DNA of 64,000 nucleotides from Homoserinibacter sp. GY 40078 (lineage in GTDB: Bacteria; Actinomycetota; Actinomycetes; Actinomycetales; Microbacteriaceae): positions 496,001 through 560,000 of the forward strand of contig NZ_VRTZ01000001.1 of assembly GCF_008017545.1 (NCBI RefSeq), read 5' to 3'. Each line of letters starts with the position of its first letter. The first letter of the stretch is position 1. A program made the position numbers and the translations under genes. The notes below the pieces were generated by a model. The model saw only the letters and a list, made by a program, of their open reading frames with translations. It was not told the origin of the DNA and did no database searches. Positions 41,454 through 49,333 of this stretch are shown piece by piece.

Positions 41454-42305
41454 TCAGTCAGGCGAGGAGTCGGTTGCGTAGACGGGAGCCGGAGGTGCGC
41501 GGAACACCGCCGGACGCAGAGATCCCCGACGAAGCGGGGGAAGCATGAAGCTGCCGAGGAGCGCACCGGCGAGCGCTCCGGCGCCGCCAGCCGCCGAGAG
41601 CACGGCTACGGGTGCGGAATCGCCGAGCACCGGGCCGAGAACGTCGCCCGCGGTGCGGACAACGGCAGCCCAAGTGCTCGACGACCGCGCCGCGTAGTCG
41701 ATGCTCACGGCGGCGAGGGCGGCGGCAGCAGAGATTTCAGGGGCGTTCGCGGCGCCGACCGCGACGCTCGGAAGGCCGGTGTCGGCGGGGCTCCAGGGGA
41801 GAATCCCCGGGCCGCCGATCACAGGGCCTTCGCCGTCGCTCACGGCTCCGACGACGGTGTCGACGACCTCGTCCACGGTGCCGATCACCGGGTCCACGAT
41901 GTCGCCCACCGGGTGGTCGCCGAGCAGGTCGCCCACGATGGGGACCGTTCCGACGGTTGCGCCGACGGTCTCATCGACCGTGTCCACGACGGGGTCGACG
42001 ACCTCCGTCACGACCGGATCGACGATCTTCGTGACCACGGGATCCACGACCTTGCCCACGACGGGCACGTCCGGAACGTTCGAGATCGGCTCCACGACGG
42101 TGTCGACCGTCTTCGACACGACCGACGTCGTCTTGTCGAGCAGCCCGCCGACGAGGCCATCGCCGTCGTCCGCATGGGCGGCTCCGGGGGCGAAGAGCAC
42201 GAGGAGACCGACGCCCACGGGGATCGCGGCGCCCACGATCGCGGCGCGCCACCCCCGGCGTCTCACCTCTGTGGCGTCTATGACGACGCCGCCCCCCGGC
42301 TCCAT
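41454..42305 (-). CDS. Secreted VDPVV-repeat protein of unknown function
   Basis: This 283-residue protein has an N-terminal signal helix (~20-45, IVGAAIPVGVGLLVLFAPGAAHA). A repeat region (~60-170) follows, with many VDPVVT/VVDPVVDTVDE units and PVIGTVDEVVDTV, then an Ala-rich region with one more hydrophobic helix (~235-260). There is no sorting motif. The start is supported by GGGGGA upstream. It precedes the chaplin-like gene in the same direction (102 bp apart). Both may belong to the same surface layer. No family was recognised. Confidence 0.7.
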   Translation of the reverse strand: MEPGGGVVIDATEVRRRGWRAAIVGAAIPVGVGLLVLFAPGAAHADDGDGLVGGLLDKTTSVVSKTVDTVVEPISNVPDVPVVGKVVDPVVTKIVDPVVTEVVDPVVDTVDETVGATVGTVPIVGDLLGDHPVGDIVDPVIGTVDEVVDTVVGAVSDGEGPVIGGPGILPWSPADTGLPSVAVGAANAPEISAAAALAAVSIDYAARSSSTWAAVVRTAGDVLGPVLGDSAPVAVLSAAGGAGALAGALLGSFMLPPLRRGSLRPAVFRAPPAPVYATDSSPD

Positions 42306-42390
42306 GATTCCCCCACATTCGACTGGTCGAGCGTGAATGGTTCCCGAATTGGCAGTCACGGTACGCCGACGAATCCTCGTTGGCCAGGGC

Positions 42391-42408
42391 TTGACAAATG
42401 GATGTCAA
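42391..42408. promoter_or_regulatory. Inverted repeat TTGACA-N6-TGTCAA
   Basis: A perfect dyad lies between the divergent VDPVV-repeat gene and padR. It may be an operator. TTGACA also resembles a -35 box, but no well-spaced -10 box follows on either strand. Confidence 0.5.
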
Positions 42409-42430
42409 CCGGGGGACTAATCGGACCGCC

Positions 42431-42460
42431 TTGCGGACCAGACATATTGCGATATATCGT
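42431..42460 (+). promoter_or_regulatory. padR promoter with palindrome over the -10 box
   Basis: TTGCGG (42431-42436), 18 bp and TATCGT (42455-42460) form a possible promoter. The palindrome CGATATATCG (42450-42459) overlaps the -10 box and is a good candidate site for autorepression by PadR. Confidence 0.45.
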
Positions 42461-42521
42461 TGACGTATCGCGACAATCCGCGATCCAGACCTCAACCCCC
42501 ACCCATGAAAGGCAGCACGCC

Positions 42522-43166
42522 ATGAAGAAGTCACACCTCCGGCACCTGGGCCACCAGGCCCGGTTCCACCACGAGCCGCACCCCTACGAGGGCCGCAGCT
42601 CCCACGACGACCGCTCCGCGCACCACTTCGGACCCGCCGGATTCGGCCCCGGATTCGGTCCGGGCTTCGGCCCCGGATTCGGCCCGTACGGCCCCGGGTT
42701 CGGGCCCCGCGGGCGAGGGCGCGGTCGCGCCAGCCGCGGCGACATCCGCGCCGTCATCCTCTCCCTGCTCTCCGACGGTCCGTCGAACGGATACGGGCTC
42801 ATCAAGTCCATCGCCGAACGCAGCGGAGGGGCCTGGCGCCCGAGCCCCGGATCGGTCTACCCGACGCTGCAGCAGCTCGTCGACGAAGACCTCATCGCCC
42901 CGACCGGCGAGGGCAAGCGCACCGAGTTCGCGCTCACCGACGAGGGGCAGGCGTACGTCGCCGAGCACCAAGACGAACTCGCTCGGGCCTGGGAGTCCTC
43001 GCGACCGAAGCGCACCGAGCAGGAGGCCGTGTTCCAGGAGAGCGTCGGCAAGCTCATGGGCGTGGTCGGGCAGTTCCATCACGCCGCGACCGACGAGCAG
43101 CGCGCCGCTGCCGTCGAGAAGCTCGACGAGGTGCGCCGGGCGCTCTACCTGATCCTCGCCGACTGA
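42522..43166 (+). CDS. PadR family regulator with His-rich and GFGP-repeat N-terminus
   Basis: This 214-residue regulator has a PadR winged-helix domain (~75-150): RAVILSLLSDGPSNGYGLIKSI, SPGSVYPTLQQLVDEDLI and FALTDEGQAYV. A C-terminal helical dimerisation part follows. The first ~65 residues are unusual: many histidines (HLRHLGHQARFHHEPHP), then repeats of FGPG ending in RGRGRGR. The His-rich part could bind metal ions and the Arg-Gly part nucleic acid. The ATG has AAAGG 9 nt upstream. A six-codon ORF (42505-42525) overlaps the start. The target may be the divergent secreted-protein genes. Confidence 0.85.
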   Translation: MKKSHLRHLGHQARFHHEPHPYEGRSSHDDRSAHHFGPAGFGPGFGPGFGPGFGPYGPGFGPRGRGRGRASRGDIRAVILSLLSDGPSNGYGLIKSIAERSGGAWRPSPGSVYPTLQQLVDEDLIAPTGEGKRTEFALTDEGQAYVAEHQDELARAWESSRPKRTEQEAVFQESVGKLMGVVGQFHHAATDEQRAAAVEKLDEVRRALYLILAD

Positions 43167-43197
43167 CGCGTCGAGACCGACGCTGCGGCGACGCCCG

Positions 43198-43674
43198 CTA
43201 CTGGCCGCGATTGCGGCGGCGCATCGGCCGCGGGGCGCGATCACCGAGGAACGATCGACTCGAGTCGACCACGAACCCTCGGCTGAGCGCCTCGCGGCCG
43301 ATCAGCATGCGGAAACCCATCTGATCGCGGTTGCTGAGCGTGACCTCCGCGTCGACCTCCTGGCCCACGAGGACGAGCCGGATGCTCACCACCACGCGCT
43401 CCTGCACGTGGCCCGACGAGCTGCGGACGCGGCGGCGATCCACGACCGGGCACTCGGCGATCACCTCGTCCTCATCGGACATCTGCCAGGGGCGGATCCC
43501 GAAGCGCACCCAGTCCTGACCGTCGCGCGTGAAGCCTTCGACGTCGTAGGCGTGGAGCGACGAGGTCTGCGCGCCGGTGTCGAGCTTCGCCTTGATCCAC
43601 GGCACCTGGATTCCGGGCAACTGCACCCATTCCCGCCACCCCGCGAGGATGTTTGAATGAGTGGTCACGCTCAC
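43198..43674 (-). CDS. RimK-associated retropepsin-like protease (RimB/DUF785)
   Basis: This 158-residue protein is of the 'ATP-dependent zinc protease' type, in fact a retropepsin-like aspartic fold. The active-site segment is WIKAKLDTGAQTSSLHA with DTGA. Other conserved parts are VRFGIRPWQ and QMGFRMLIGREALSRGFVVD. Family members accompany RimK, and in Pseudomonas RimB modulates RimK glutamylation of ribosomal protein S6. Here the gene diverges from rimK with only 26 bp between the start codons. The start (GTG 43674 or GTG 43668) is uncertain. Confidence 0.85.
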   Translation of the reverse strand: MSVTTHSNILAGWREWVQLPGIQVPWIKAKLDTGAQTSSLHAYDVEGFTRDGQDWVRFGIRPWQMSDEDEVIAECPVVDRRRVRSSSGHVQERVVVSIRLVLVGQEVDAEVTLSNRDQMGFRMLIGREALSRGFVVDSSRSFLGDRAPRPMRRRNRGQ

Positions 43675-43700
43675 CCACCCATCTTGGCAGGGCCTCCCCC

Positions 43701-44894
43701 ATGAAACTCGCGATCCTGTCCCGAGCGCCGCGCGCCTACTCGACCCAGCGCCTCCGGGCGGCTGCCGTACAACGCGGCCACGACGTGAAGGTGCTCAACA
43801 CGCTGCGCTTCGCGATCGACCTCTCGGGCGACGAACCCGACCTGCAGTACCGCGGGCGGCAGCTGAGCGATTACGACGCGATCATCCCGCGCATCGGCGC
43901 CTCGATCACCTACTTCGGCACCGCGGTCGTGCGGCAGTTCGAGCAGATGGACGTCTACACGCCGAATACGGCGAACGGCATCTCGAACGCGCGCGACAAG
44001 CTGCGGGCCACGCAGATCCTCTCGCGCCACAACATCGGTATGCCGGCGACCGCGTTCGTCCGCAACCGCGCGGATGTGCGACCGGCGATCGAGCAGGTCG
44101 GCGGTGCGCCCGTCGTCATCAAGCTGCTCGAGGGCACGCAGGGCATCGGCGTGATCCTCGCCCCCGAGGTGAAGACAGCCGAGGCGATCATCGAGACGCT
44201 GCAGTCGACCAAGCAGAACGTGCTCATCCAGCGCTTCGTGAGCGAGAGCCGCGGGCGCGACATCCGGGCGCTCGTCGTGGGCGACCGCGTGGTCGCGGCG
44301 ATGCGTCGCCGGGCCCGGGGTGACGAGTTCCGCTCGAACGTGCACCGCGGCGGCACAGTGGAGCGCGTCGAGCTCTCGCCCGAGTACGCGCAGGCCGCCG
44401 TCCGCTCAGCGCAGATCATGGGTCTGCGGGTCGCCGGCGTCGACATGCTGGAGGGCGACGACGGTCCGCTCGTCATGGAGGTCAACTCGTCGCCGGGCCT
44501 GCAGGGCATCGAGGAGGCGACCCAGCTCGACGTGGCGGGCGCCATCATCGACTACATCGCCGGGCAGGTGGCCTTCCCCGAGATCGACGTGCGGCAGCGA
44601 CTCTCCGTGTCGACCGGCTACGGCGTCGCCGAGCTGCTCGTGCACACCAACGCGGAACTCGTGGGCAAGACGCTCGGCGAATCCGGCCTCTGGGAGCGCG
44701 ACATCACGGTGCTCACCCTGCACCGCGGCACGGCCGTGATCCCCAACCCCCGCAAGGGCCAGCTGCTCGAGTCGGGCGACCGGCTGCTGTGCTTCGGCAA
44801 GCTCGAGGAGATGCGCTCGATGATCCCCGAGCGCCGCCGCCGCCGGGCGAAGGTGCGCAAGCTTCCCGCGGAGCCGATCCCCAGCGAGGAGTAG
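43701..44894 (+). CDS. rimK: RimK-type glutamate ligase with C-terminal RCK_C domain
   Basis: This 397-residue ATP-grasp ligase matches RimK, which adds glutamate to the C-terminus of ribosomal protein S6 or makes polyglutamate. Conserved segments are LSDYDAIIPRIGASITYFG, VVIKLLEGTQGIGVIL, DIRALVVGDRVVAAMRR, EFRSNVHRGG and VMEVNSSPGLQGIE. E. coli RimK ends after about 300 residues. Here an extra ~70-residue RCK_C/TrkA-C-like domain follows (VAELLVHTNAELVGKTLGES, RLLCFGKLEEM), which in other proteins binds small ligands. A basic tail ends the protein. It is divergent from the RimB-like gene. Confidence 0.92.
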   Translation: MKLAILSRAPRAYSTQRLRAAAVQRGHDVKVLNTLRFAIDLSGDEPDLQYRGRQLSDYDAIIPRIGASITYFGTAVVRQFEQMDVYTPNTANGISNARDKLRATQILSRHNIGMPATAFVRNRADVRPAIEQVGGAPVVIKLLEGTQGIGVILAPEVKTAEAIIETLQSTKQNVLIQRFVSESRGRDIRALVVGDRVVAAMRRRARGDEFRSNVHRGGTVERVELSPEYAQAAVRSAQIMGLRVAGVDMLEGDDGPLVMEVNSSPGLQGIEEATQLDVAGAIIDYIAGQVAFPEIDVRQRLSVSTGYGVAELLVHTNAELVGKTLGESGLWERDITVLTLHRGTAVIPNPRKGQLLESGDRLLCFGKLEEMRSMIPERRRRRAKVRKLPAEPIPSEE

Positions 44895-44904
44895 GGCGCC
44901 AGGA

Positions 44905-44943
44905 CTCGCGGAGTCAGCGCTCGCGGAGTCAGGCCTCGCGGAG
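44905..44943. repeat. 15-bp direct repeat over the scoB stop codon
   Basis: CTCGCGGAGTCAG occurs at 44905-44917 and 44920-44932, and the partial copy CTCGCGGAG at 44935-44943 lies inside scoB. Each unit repeats the scoB end codons Leu-Arg-Glu and the two complete ones an in-frame stop, in the 34-bp gap to rimK. Confidence 0.75.
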
Positions 44944-45573
44944 CGCGACGCGGATCTCCGCGTCCGTCACCGCGCGCACGCCCGCGACGCTGACGCCGGG
45001 CGCGAGCTCGGTGAGCACGAGTCCCTCGGGGCTCACATCGAACGCCGCGAGGTCGGTGATGATCCGGTCGACGACGCCCACACCCGTCAACGGCAGCGTG
45101 CACCTGCCCACGAGCTTTGGCGAGCCGTCCCTCGCGACGTGCTCGGTGAGCACGATCACGCGCGGGGTTCCGGCGACGAGATCCATCGCCCCGCCCATCC
45201 CCTTCACCATCTTCCCGGGGATCATCCAGTTGGCGAGGTCGCCCGTGCCCGACACCTGCATCGCCCCGAGGATCGCGACCTTGACGTGCCCGCCGCGGAT
45301 CATGCCGAAGCTCGTCGCCGAGTCGAAGACGCTGCCGCCGGGCAGGATCGTGACCGTCTGCTTGCCCGCGTTGATGAGGTCGGCGTCCTCCTCGCCCTCC
45401 CACGGGCTCGGGCCCATCCCGAGGAGCCCGTTCTCGCTCTGCAGGGTCACCCGCACCCCCTCGGGGATGTGGTTGGCGACGAGCGTGGGGATGCCGATCC
45501 CCAGGTTCACGTAGTCGCCGTCGGCGAGCTCGGCCGCCGCGAGCGCGGCCATCTCGTCACGCGTCCAGGGCAT
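44929..45573 (-). CDS. scoB: 3-oxoacid CoA-transferase, subunit B
   Basis: This 214-residue beta subunit of a family I CoA-transferase carries the catalytic glutamate in QSENGLLG (E47), which forms the glutamyl-CoA intermediate. [16 protein letters not shown] and GGAMDLVAG are also typical. With subunit A it moves CoA between succinyl-CoA and acetoacetate or a related 3-oxoacid. In this cluster the obvious substrate is acetoacetate released by HMG-CoA lyase. The ATG has GGAGG upstream and lies 14 bp after scoA. Confidence 0.93.
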   Translation of the reverse strand: MPWTRDEMAALAAAELADGDYVNLGIGIPTLVANHIPEGVRVTLQSENGLLGMGPSPWEGEEDADLINAGKQTVTILPGGSVFDSATSFGMIRGGHVKVAILGAMQVSGTGDLANWMIPGKMVKGMGGAMDLVAGTPRVIVLTEHVARDGSPKLVGRCTLPLTGVGVVDRIITDLAAFDVSPEGLVLTELAPGVSVAGVRAVTDAEIRVALREA

Positions 45574-45587
45574 GGGTCCTCCTCGAC

Positions 45588-46286
45588 TCAGCCGCGCGCA
45601 CGCACGGTACGATGCTCGATGTCCTTCGGTCGTCCGCTCCCGCGTACGAGGCGCTGCACGTACACGCCGGGCGTCACCACCCGATCCGGGTCCAGCTCGC
45701 CGAGCGCGACGAGATGCTCAGCCTCGGCGACCGTCACCCGGCCCGCGGTCGCGACCACCGGGTTGAAGTTGCGCGCTGTGTACCGGTAGGCGAGGTTGCC
45801 GCCGGTGTCGGCGGTGTGGGCGTGCACGAGCGCGAGGTCGGCGACGATCGCGCGCTCCTGCACATAGAGCACGCCGTCGAACTCGGCGTGCGGTTTGCCC
45901 TCGGCGACCACCGTGCCGACGCCGGTGCGGGTGTAGAACGCGGGGATGCCTGCCCCGCCCGCCCGCAGCCGCTCGGCGAGCGTGCCCTGCGGCGTGAACT
46001 CGACGGCCAGTCGCCCCTCGAGGTAGTCGGCCGCGAAGCGGCGGTTCTCGCCCACGTAGCTGGAGACGACGCGCGCCACCTGTCCGCTCTCGATGAGGAT
46101 GCCGAGGCCCTTGCCGTCGACGCCCATATTGTTCGAGACGACGGTCAGCTCGGTCACGCCCGCGTCGCGCACGGCGTCGATGAGATCGGCCGGGATGCCC
46201 GAGAGGCCGAACCCGCCGACGGCGATCGTCATGCCGTCGGTCAGCAGGCCCTCGAGCGCCGCCGCGGGGCTCTCGCGGAGCTTCAC
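45588..46286 (-). CDS. scoA: 3-oxoacid CoA-transferase, subunit A
   Basis: This 232-residue alpha subunit contains the CoA-binding segment [47 protein letters not shown] and the C-terminal [13 protein letters not shown]. It works as a heteromer with ScoB. The GTG start overlaps the stop of the hydratase gene by 4 nt, so it belongs to the HMG-CoA operon. Confidence 0.93.
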   Translation of the reverse strand: MKLRESPAAALEGLLTDGMTIAVGGFGLSGIPADLIDAVRDAGVTELTVVSNNMGVDGKGLGILIESGQVARVVSSYVGENRRFAADYLEGRLAVEFTPQGTLAERLRAGGAGIPAFYTRTGVGTVVAEGKPHAEFDGVLYVQERAIVADLALVHAHTADTGGNLAYRYTARNFNPVVATAGRVTVAEAEHLVALGELDPDRVVTPGVYVQRLVRGSGRPKDIEHRTVRARG

Positions 46287-47098
46287 GGCCGCTCGCCCTC
46301 GACGACACCGCGGGCCACGAGTTCACCCGCCGGACCGACCACCGTCACCTGGACACCGCGCTCGGTGCTCCGACCGCGCAGCCGCACCGGCGCATCCACG
46401 AGGACGGGCGCGTGCGAGCGGTAGTCGAGCACGCGCGGGGCGAACCCCGGCTCGTGCGCCGCGACCGCGTCGAGCAGCAGGATGCGCAGCAGCGGCCCGT
46501 GGACGAGCAGGTCGGGCAGCCCCTCCACCTCGCGCGCCCACACGCGGTCGTAGTGGATGCGATGCGTGTTGAGGGTGATCGCGGAGAAGCGGAAGAGCTG
46601 CCGCGCGTCGACGGCTATCTCGCTCTCCCAGTCCGCCGGGCCGTCGGGCGCCGTCGCCGGAGACGGGGCGGGGGCGTTCGGGTCGGAGGCCTCGAGGAAC
46701 ACGTCGTGCCACGTGCTCTCGATCGCGAGTACACCGTCAACCAGGTACTCGCGCACGATGTCGGCGAACACGAGACGACCGGAGCGCCCGGTCTTCTCGA
46801 CGATCTCACCCGCCCGCGCGTGCTGCTCGACGAGCTGTCCGTACCGGAGCGGCTGGTGGAACACCGTGCGCTCGCCGGCGTACATCCGGCGGGGGAGGTC
46901 GAACTCGGGCAGCACCCCGTCGCGTGCGGGGGTGCCATCCGGGCGCAGCTCGTCGAGGGTCTGATCGAAGGGGAAGTAGAGGCCCTCCCAGCCGGCGGGA
47001 AGCTCCGCCCCGGCCTCCGGCGCCGCCGCGTGCGGGGCGAAGGTTCCGCGGTAGGCGCTCGCGGGAGCCGTGGTGAGCGTCTCGCGCCGGGTCGGCAT
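46283..47098 (-). CDS. FAS1-like hot-dog dehydratase/hydratase (mesaconyl- or itaconyl-CoA hydratase-like)
   Basis: This 271-residue protein belongs to the double hot-dog FAS1-like/MaoC group that includes mesaconyl-C4-CoA and itaconyl-CoA hydratases. Supporting segments are LPRRMYAGERTVFHQPLRYGQ, GRLVFADIVREYLVDG and in the second half LFRFSAITLNTHRIHYDR, where the FSAxTxNxHxIHYD pattern holds the catalytic histidine region. It probably adds water to a branched enoyl-CoA. Between a CaiB transferase and HMG-CoA lyase, 3-methylglutaconyl-CoA is the most sensible substrate (inference). Start and upstream stop share one base (TGATG). Confidence 0.82.
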   Translation of the reverse strand: MPTRRETLTTAPASAYRGTFAPHAAAPEAGAELPAGWEGLYFPFDQTLDELRPDGTPARDGVLPEFDLPRRMYAGERTVFHQPLRYGQLVEQHARAGEIVEKTGRSGRLVFADIVREYLVDGVLAIESTWHDVFLEASDPNAPAPSPATAPDGPADWESEIAVDARQLFRFSAITLNTHRIHYDRVWAREVEGLPDLLVHGPLLRILLLDAVAAHEPGFAPRVLDYRSHAPVLVDAPVRLRGRSTERGVQVTVVGPAGELVARGVVEGERP

Positions 47099-48339
47099 CA
47101 GACGACGCCTCCCGCGCGCAGCGCATCGATGCGCTCCTGGTCGTAGCCCGCAAGGCCGGCGAGCACGATGTCGGCGTGCTCGCCCATCCGGTTCGCGGGG
47201 CGCGCCGGGGTCGCCGGGGTCGCGCTCAGCTTGATCGGCTGCCCGAACATCCGGAGCGTCCCGAACTCGCCGTAGTCGGCCTCGACGACCATCTCGCGCT
47301 CGGCGGTGCCCGGCTCGTCGACGACCTCGCCGATATCGCGCACGGCGGTGAGCGGGATCAGGTCTCCCGCGAGCTCCTCGAGCTCGGCGCGGGTGCGGTC
47401 GGCGAACCATGCCAGCACGATCGGCTTCACCCGACGCTCGTACACCTCCGGATCGAAGCGCTTGCGCATCGTGTCGATCTCGGGGTCGGACGCCACCTCG
47501 GGGGTGCCGAACAGCCCACAGCTCGCGCGCCACAGCTTGTCGGTGTACGCGCCGAAGAACACCTGGCCGTCGGCGCAGGGGAAGAGCTCGTAGGGCCGGA
47601 CCCAGGCGTGCGCGTTGCCGTTCGGGCGGGCGATCTTTCCCTCGACCGTGTAATCGACGACGGCCGTCTCGGTCATCGCGATGATGCTGTCGACCTGCGC
47701 GACGTCGACGAGCTGCCCCACGCCGGTCGCCTCCGCGTGACGCAGCGCGGCGAGGGCGCCGATCACGCCGAACAGCGACGCCGACAGGTCACCGATCGTC
47801 ACGCCCACCCGGACGGGCGGCTGATCCGCGTATCCCGTCATCGACCAGATCCCGCCCGCGGCCTGAGCGGTGTTGTCGAACGCGGGTCGCCTGCTGCGGT
47901 ATCCGGTCTGGCCGTAGCCGGAGATCGCGAGATACACGAGACGCGGATTGATCTCGGCGAGCGTCTCGTACGAGACGCCGAGCTTCGCCATCGTGCCCGG
48001 CCGGAAGTTCTCGATGAGCATGTCGGCGTTCGCGACGAGATCCTTCAGGACGGCCTTGCCCTCGTCGCTCGCGAGGTCGAGCGCGAGGCCCAGCTTGCCG
48101 CGGTTGTACTGCCCGTAGTAGCCGCTGACCTCTTCGTCGCCGTGGCGCAGGTAGGGCGGGAAGCCCCGGGAGACGTCCGGGTCGGCGGGGTTCTCGATCT
48201 TCACGACGGTGGCGCCCAGGTCGGCCAGCATCGACCCGGCGTAGGGCCCGGCGAGCACGCGCGAGAGGTCGAGCACCACGACCCCCGAGAGCGAGCCCGC
48301 GGATGCGGCGAGCAGCGGATGCGGTGTCGGCTGGTTCAT
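47098..48339 (-). CDS. CaiB/BaiF family (type III) CoA-transferase
   Basis: This 413-residue family III CoA-transferase has the N-terminal segment VVVLDLSRVLAGPYAGSMLADLGA, VKIENP, LIENFRPGTMAKLG and the catalytic aspartate D155 in PAFDNTAQAAGG. Such enzymes activate dicarboxylates with succinyl-CoA or acetyl-CoA. Human SUGCT, which uses glutarate and 3-hydroxy-3-methylglutarate, and bacterial itaconate CoA-transferase belong to the same family. In this operon it could load CoA on free HMG, 3-methylglutaconate or a similar acid. It lies 22 bp after the HMG-CoA lyase gene. Confidence 0.88.
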   Translation of the reverse strand: MNQPTPHPLLAASAGSLSGVVVLDLSRVLAGPYAGSMLADLGATVVKIENPADPDVSRGFPPYLRHGDEEVSGYYGQYNRGKLGLALDLASDEGKAVLKDLVANADMLIENFRPGTMAKLGVSYETLAEINPRLVYLAISGYGQTGYRSRRPAFDNTAQAAGGIWSMTGYADQPPVRVGVTIGDLSASLFGVIGALAALRHAEATGVGQLVDVAQVDSIIAMTETAVVDYTVEGKIARPNGNAHAWVRPYELFPCADGQVFFGAYTDKLWRASCGLFGTPEVASDPEIDTMRKRFDPEVYERRVKPIVLAWFADRTRAELEELAGDLIPLTAVRDIGEVVDEPGTAEREMVVEADYGEFGTLRMFGQPIKLSATPATPARPANRMGEHADIVLAGLAGYDQERIDALRAGGVV

Positions 48340-48361
48340 GGTGCGGCTCCGTTCGCGCGGT

Positions 48362-49333
48362 TCAGGAGACCCCGGCGGCGGTCAGGGCGGTGGCGACCCG
48401 CGACGCGATCGGGCGGCCGAGGGTCCGGGACATCCACTGCGAGGTCCGCACGAGGGACTCGAGGTCGACCCCGGTCTCGATACCGAGCCCGTGCAGCAGC
48501 CAGACGAGGTCCTCGGTTGCGAGGTTACCGGTCGCTCCCTTGGCGAAGGGGCAGCGCCCAAGGCCGCCGGTCGAGCTGTCGAACTCTGTGATCCCGACGC
48601 GCAGCGCCGCCTGGACGTTGCCGAGCGCCTGCCCGTAGGTGTCGTGCAGGTGCAGGGCGATCCGCTCGCGGGACACGCCCGCCGCGACCGTGCGCTCGAC
48701 CGCCTCGATCACGTGGCCGGGGGTGCCGGTGCCGATCGTGTCGCTCAACGCGACCGTCCCGGCGCCCGCACCGTGCAGCTCCGCCGCGAGATCCGCGACC
48801 CGCTCGATCGGCACGGACCCCTCCCACGGGTCGCCGAACGACATCGACAGGTACCCGCGGACCGGCACGCCCTCGACGCTCGCCGCGGCGATGACCTCGC
48901 GTGCGCGATCCAGCGCTCCCGCGAGCGTCGTGTTGAGGTTCGCCTGGGCGAAGGTCTCGGTGGCGCTCACGACGACCGACACCTCGCGGACCCCGGCCGC
49001 GAGGGCGCGCTCCAGTCCGCGGACGTTGGGCACGAGGGCCACGCCGCGCGCGCCCTCCGGCACCTCGACCTCGCCGACGACCTCCTCGGCATCCGCCAGC
49101 TGCGGGATCCAGCGGGCGGGCACGAAGCTCGTGAGCTCGACCGCGCCGAGGCCGCTCGCGTAGAGGCGGCGGCACAGCTCGATCTTCACGTCGGCGGGCA
49201 GGATCTCGGGCTCCGCCTGCAGCCCGTCGCGCGGACCCACCTCGTACACGCGCACGCGGCTCGGCAGGCTCGGGTCGGCGACCGGCTGGGGGCGCGGATG
49301 CCACACCGGGCGGGTGCGTTCGGCGTCGCTCAT
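48362..49333 (-). CDS. mvaB: Hydroxymethylglutaryl-CoA lyase
   Basis: This 323-residue TIM-barrel enzyme cleaves HMG-CoA to acetyl-CoA and acetoacetate. YEVGPRDGLQ carries the active-site Arg-Asp pair. The metal ligands are in LHLHDTYGQALGN, and the catalytic cysteine loop is GGLGRCPFAKGATGNLATED. The first ~25 residues (RTRPVWHPRPQP) are an extension. The ATG overlaps the stop of the HMG-CoA reductase gene (ATGA), as in the mvaAB operon of Pseudomonas mevalonii. Confidence 0.95.
   Translation of the reverse strand: MSDAERTRPVWHPRPQPVADPSLPSRVRVYEVGPRDGLQAEPEILPADVKIELCRRLYASGLGAVELTSFVPARWIPQLADAEEVVGEVEVPEGARGVALVPNVRGLERALAAGVREVSVVVSATETFAQANLNTTLAGALDRAREVIAAASVEGVPVRGYLSMSFGDPWEGSVPIERVADLAAELHGAGAGTVALSDTIGTGTPGHVIEAVERTVAAGVSRERIALHLHDTYGQALGNVQAALRVGITEFDSSTGGLGRCPFAKGATGNLATEDLVWLLHGLGIETGVDLESLVRTSQWMSRTLGRPIASRVATALTAAGVS

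Noticed and set aside
42505-42525. Six-codon upstream ORF (MKGSTP) overlapping the padR start
   Set aside because: It has no ribosome binding site and its AAAGG is better explained as the padR ribosome binding site. An attenuation role cannot be supported.
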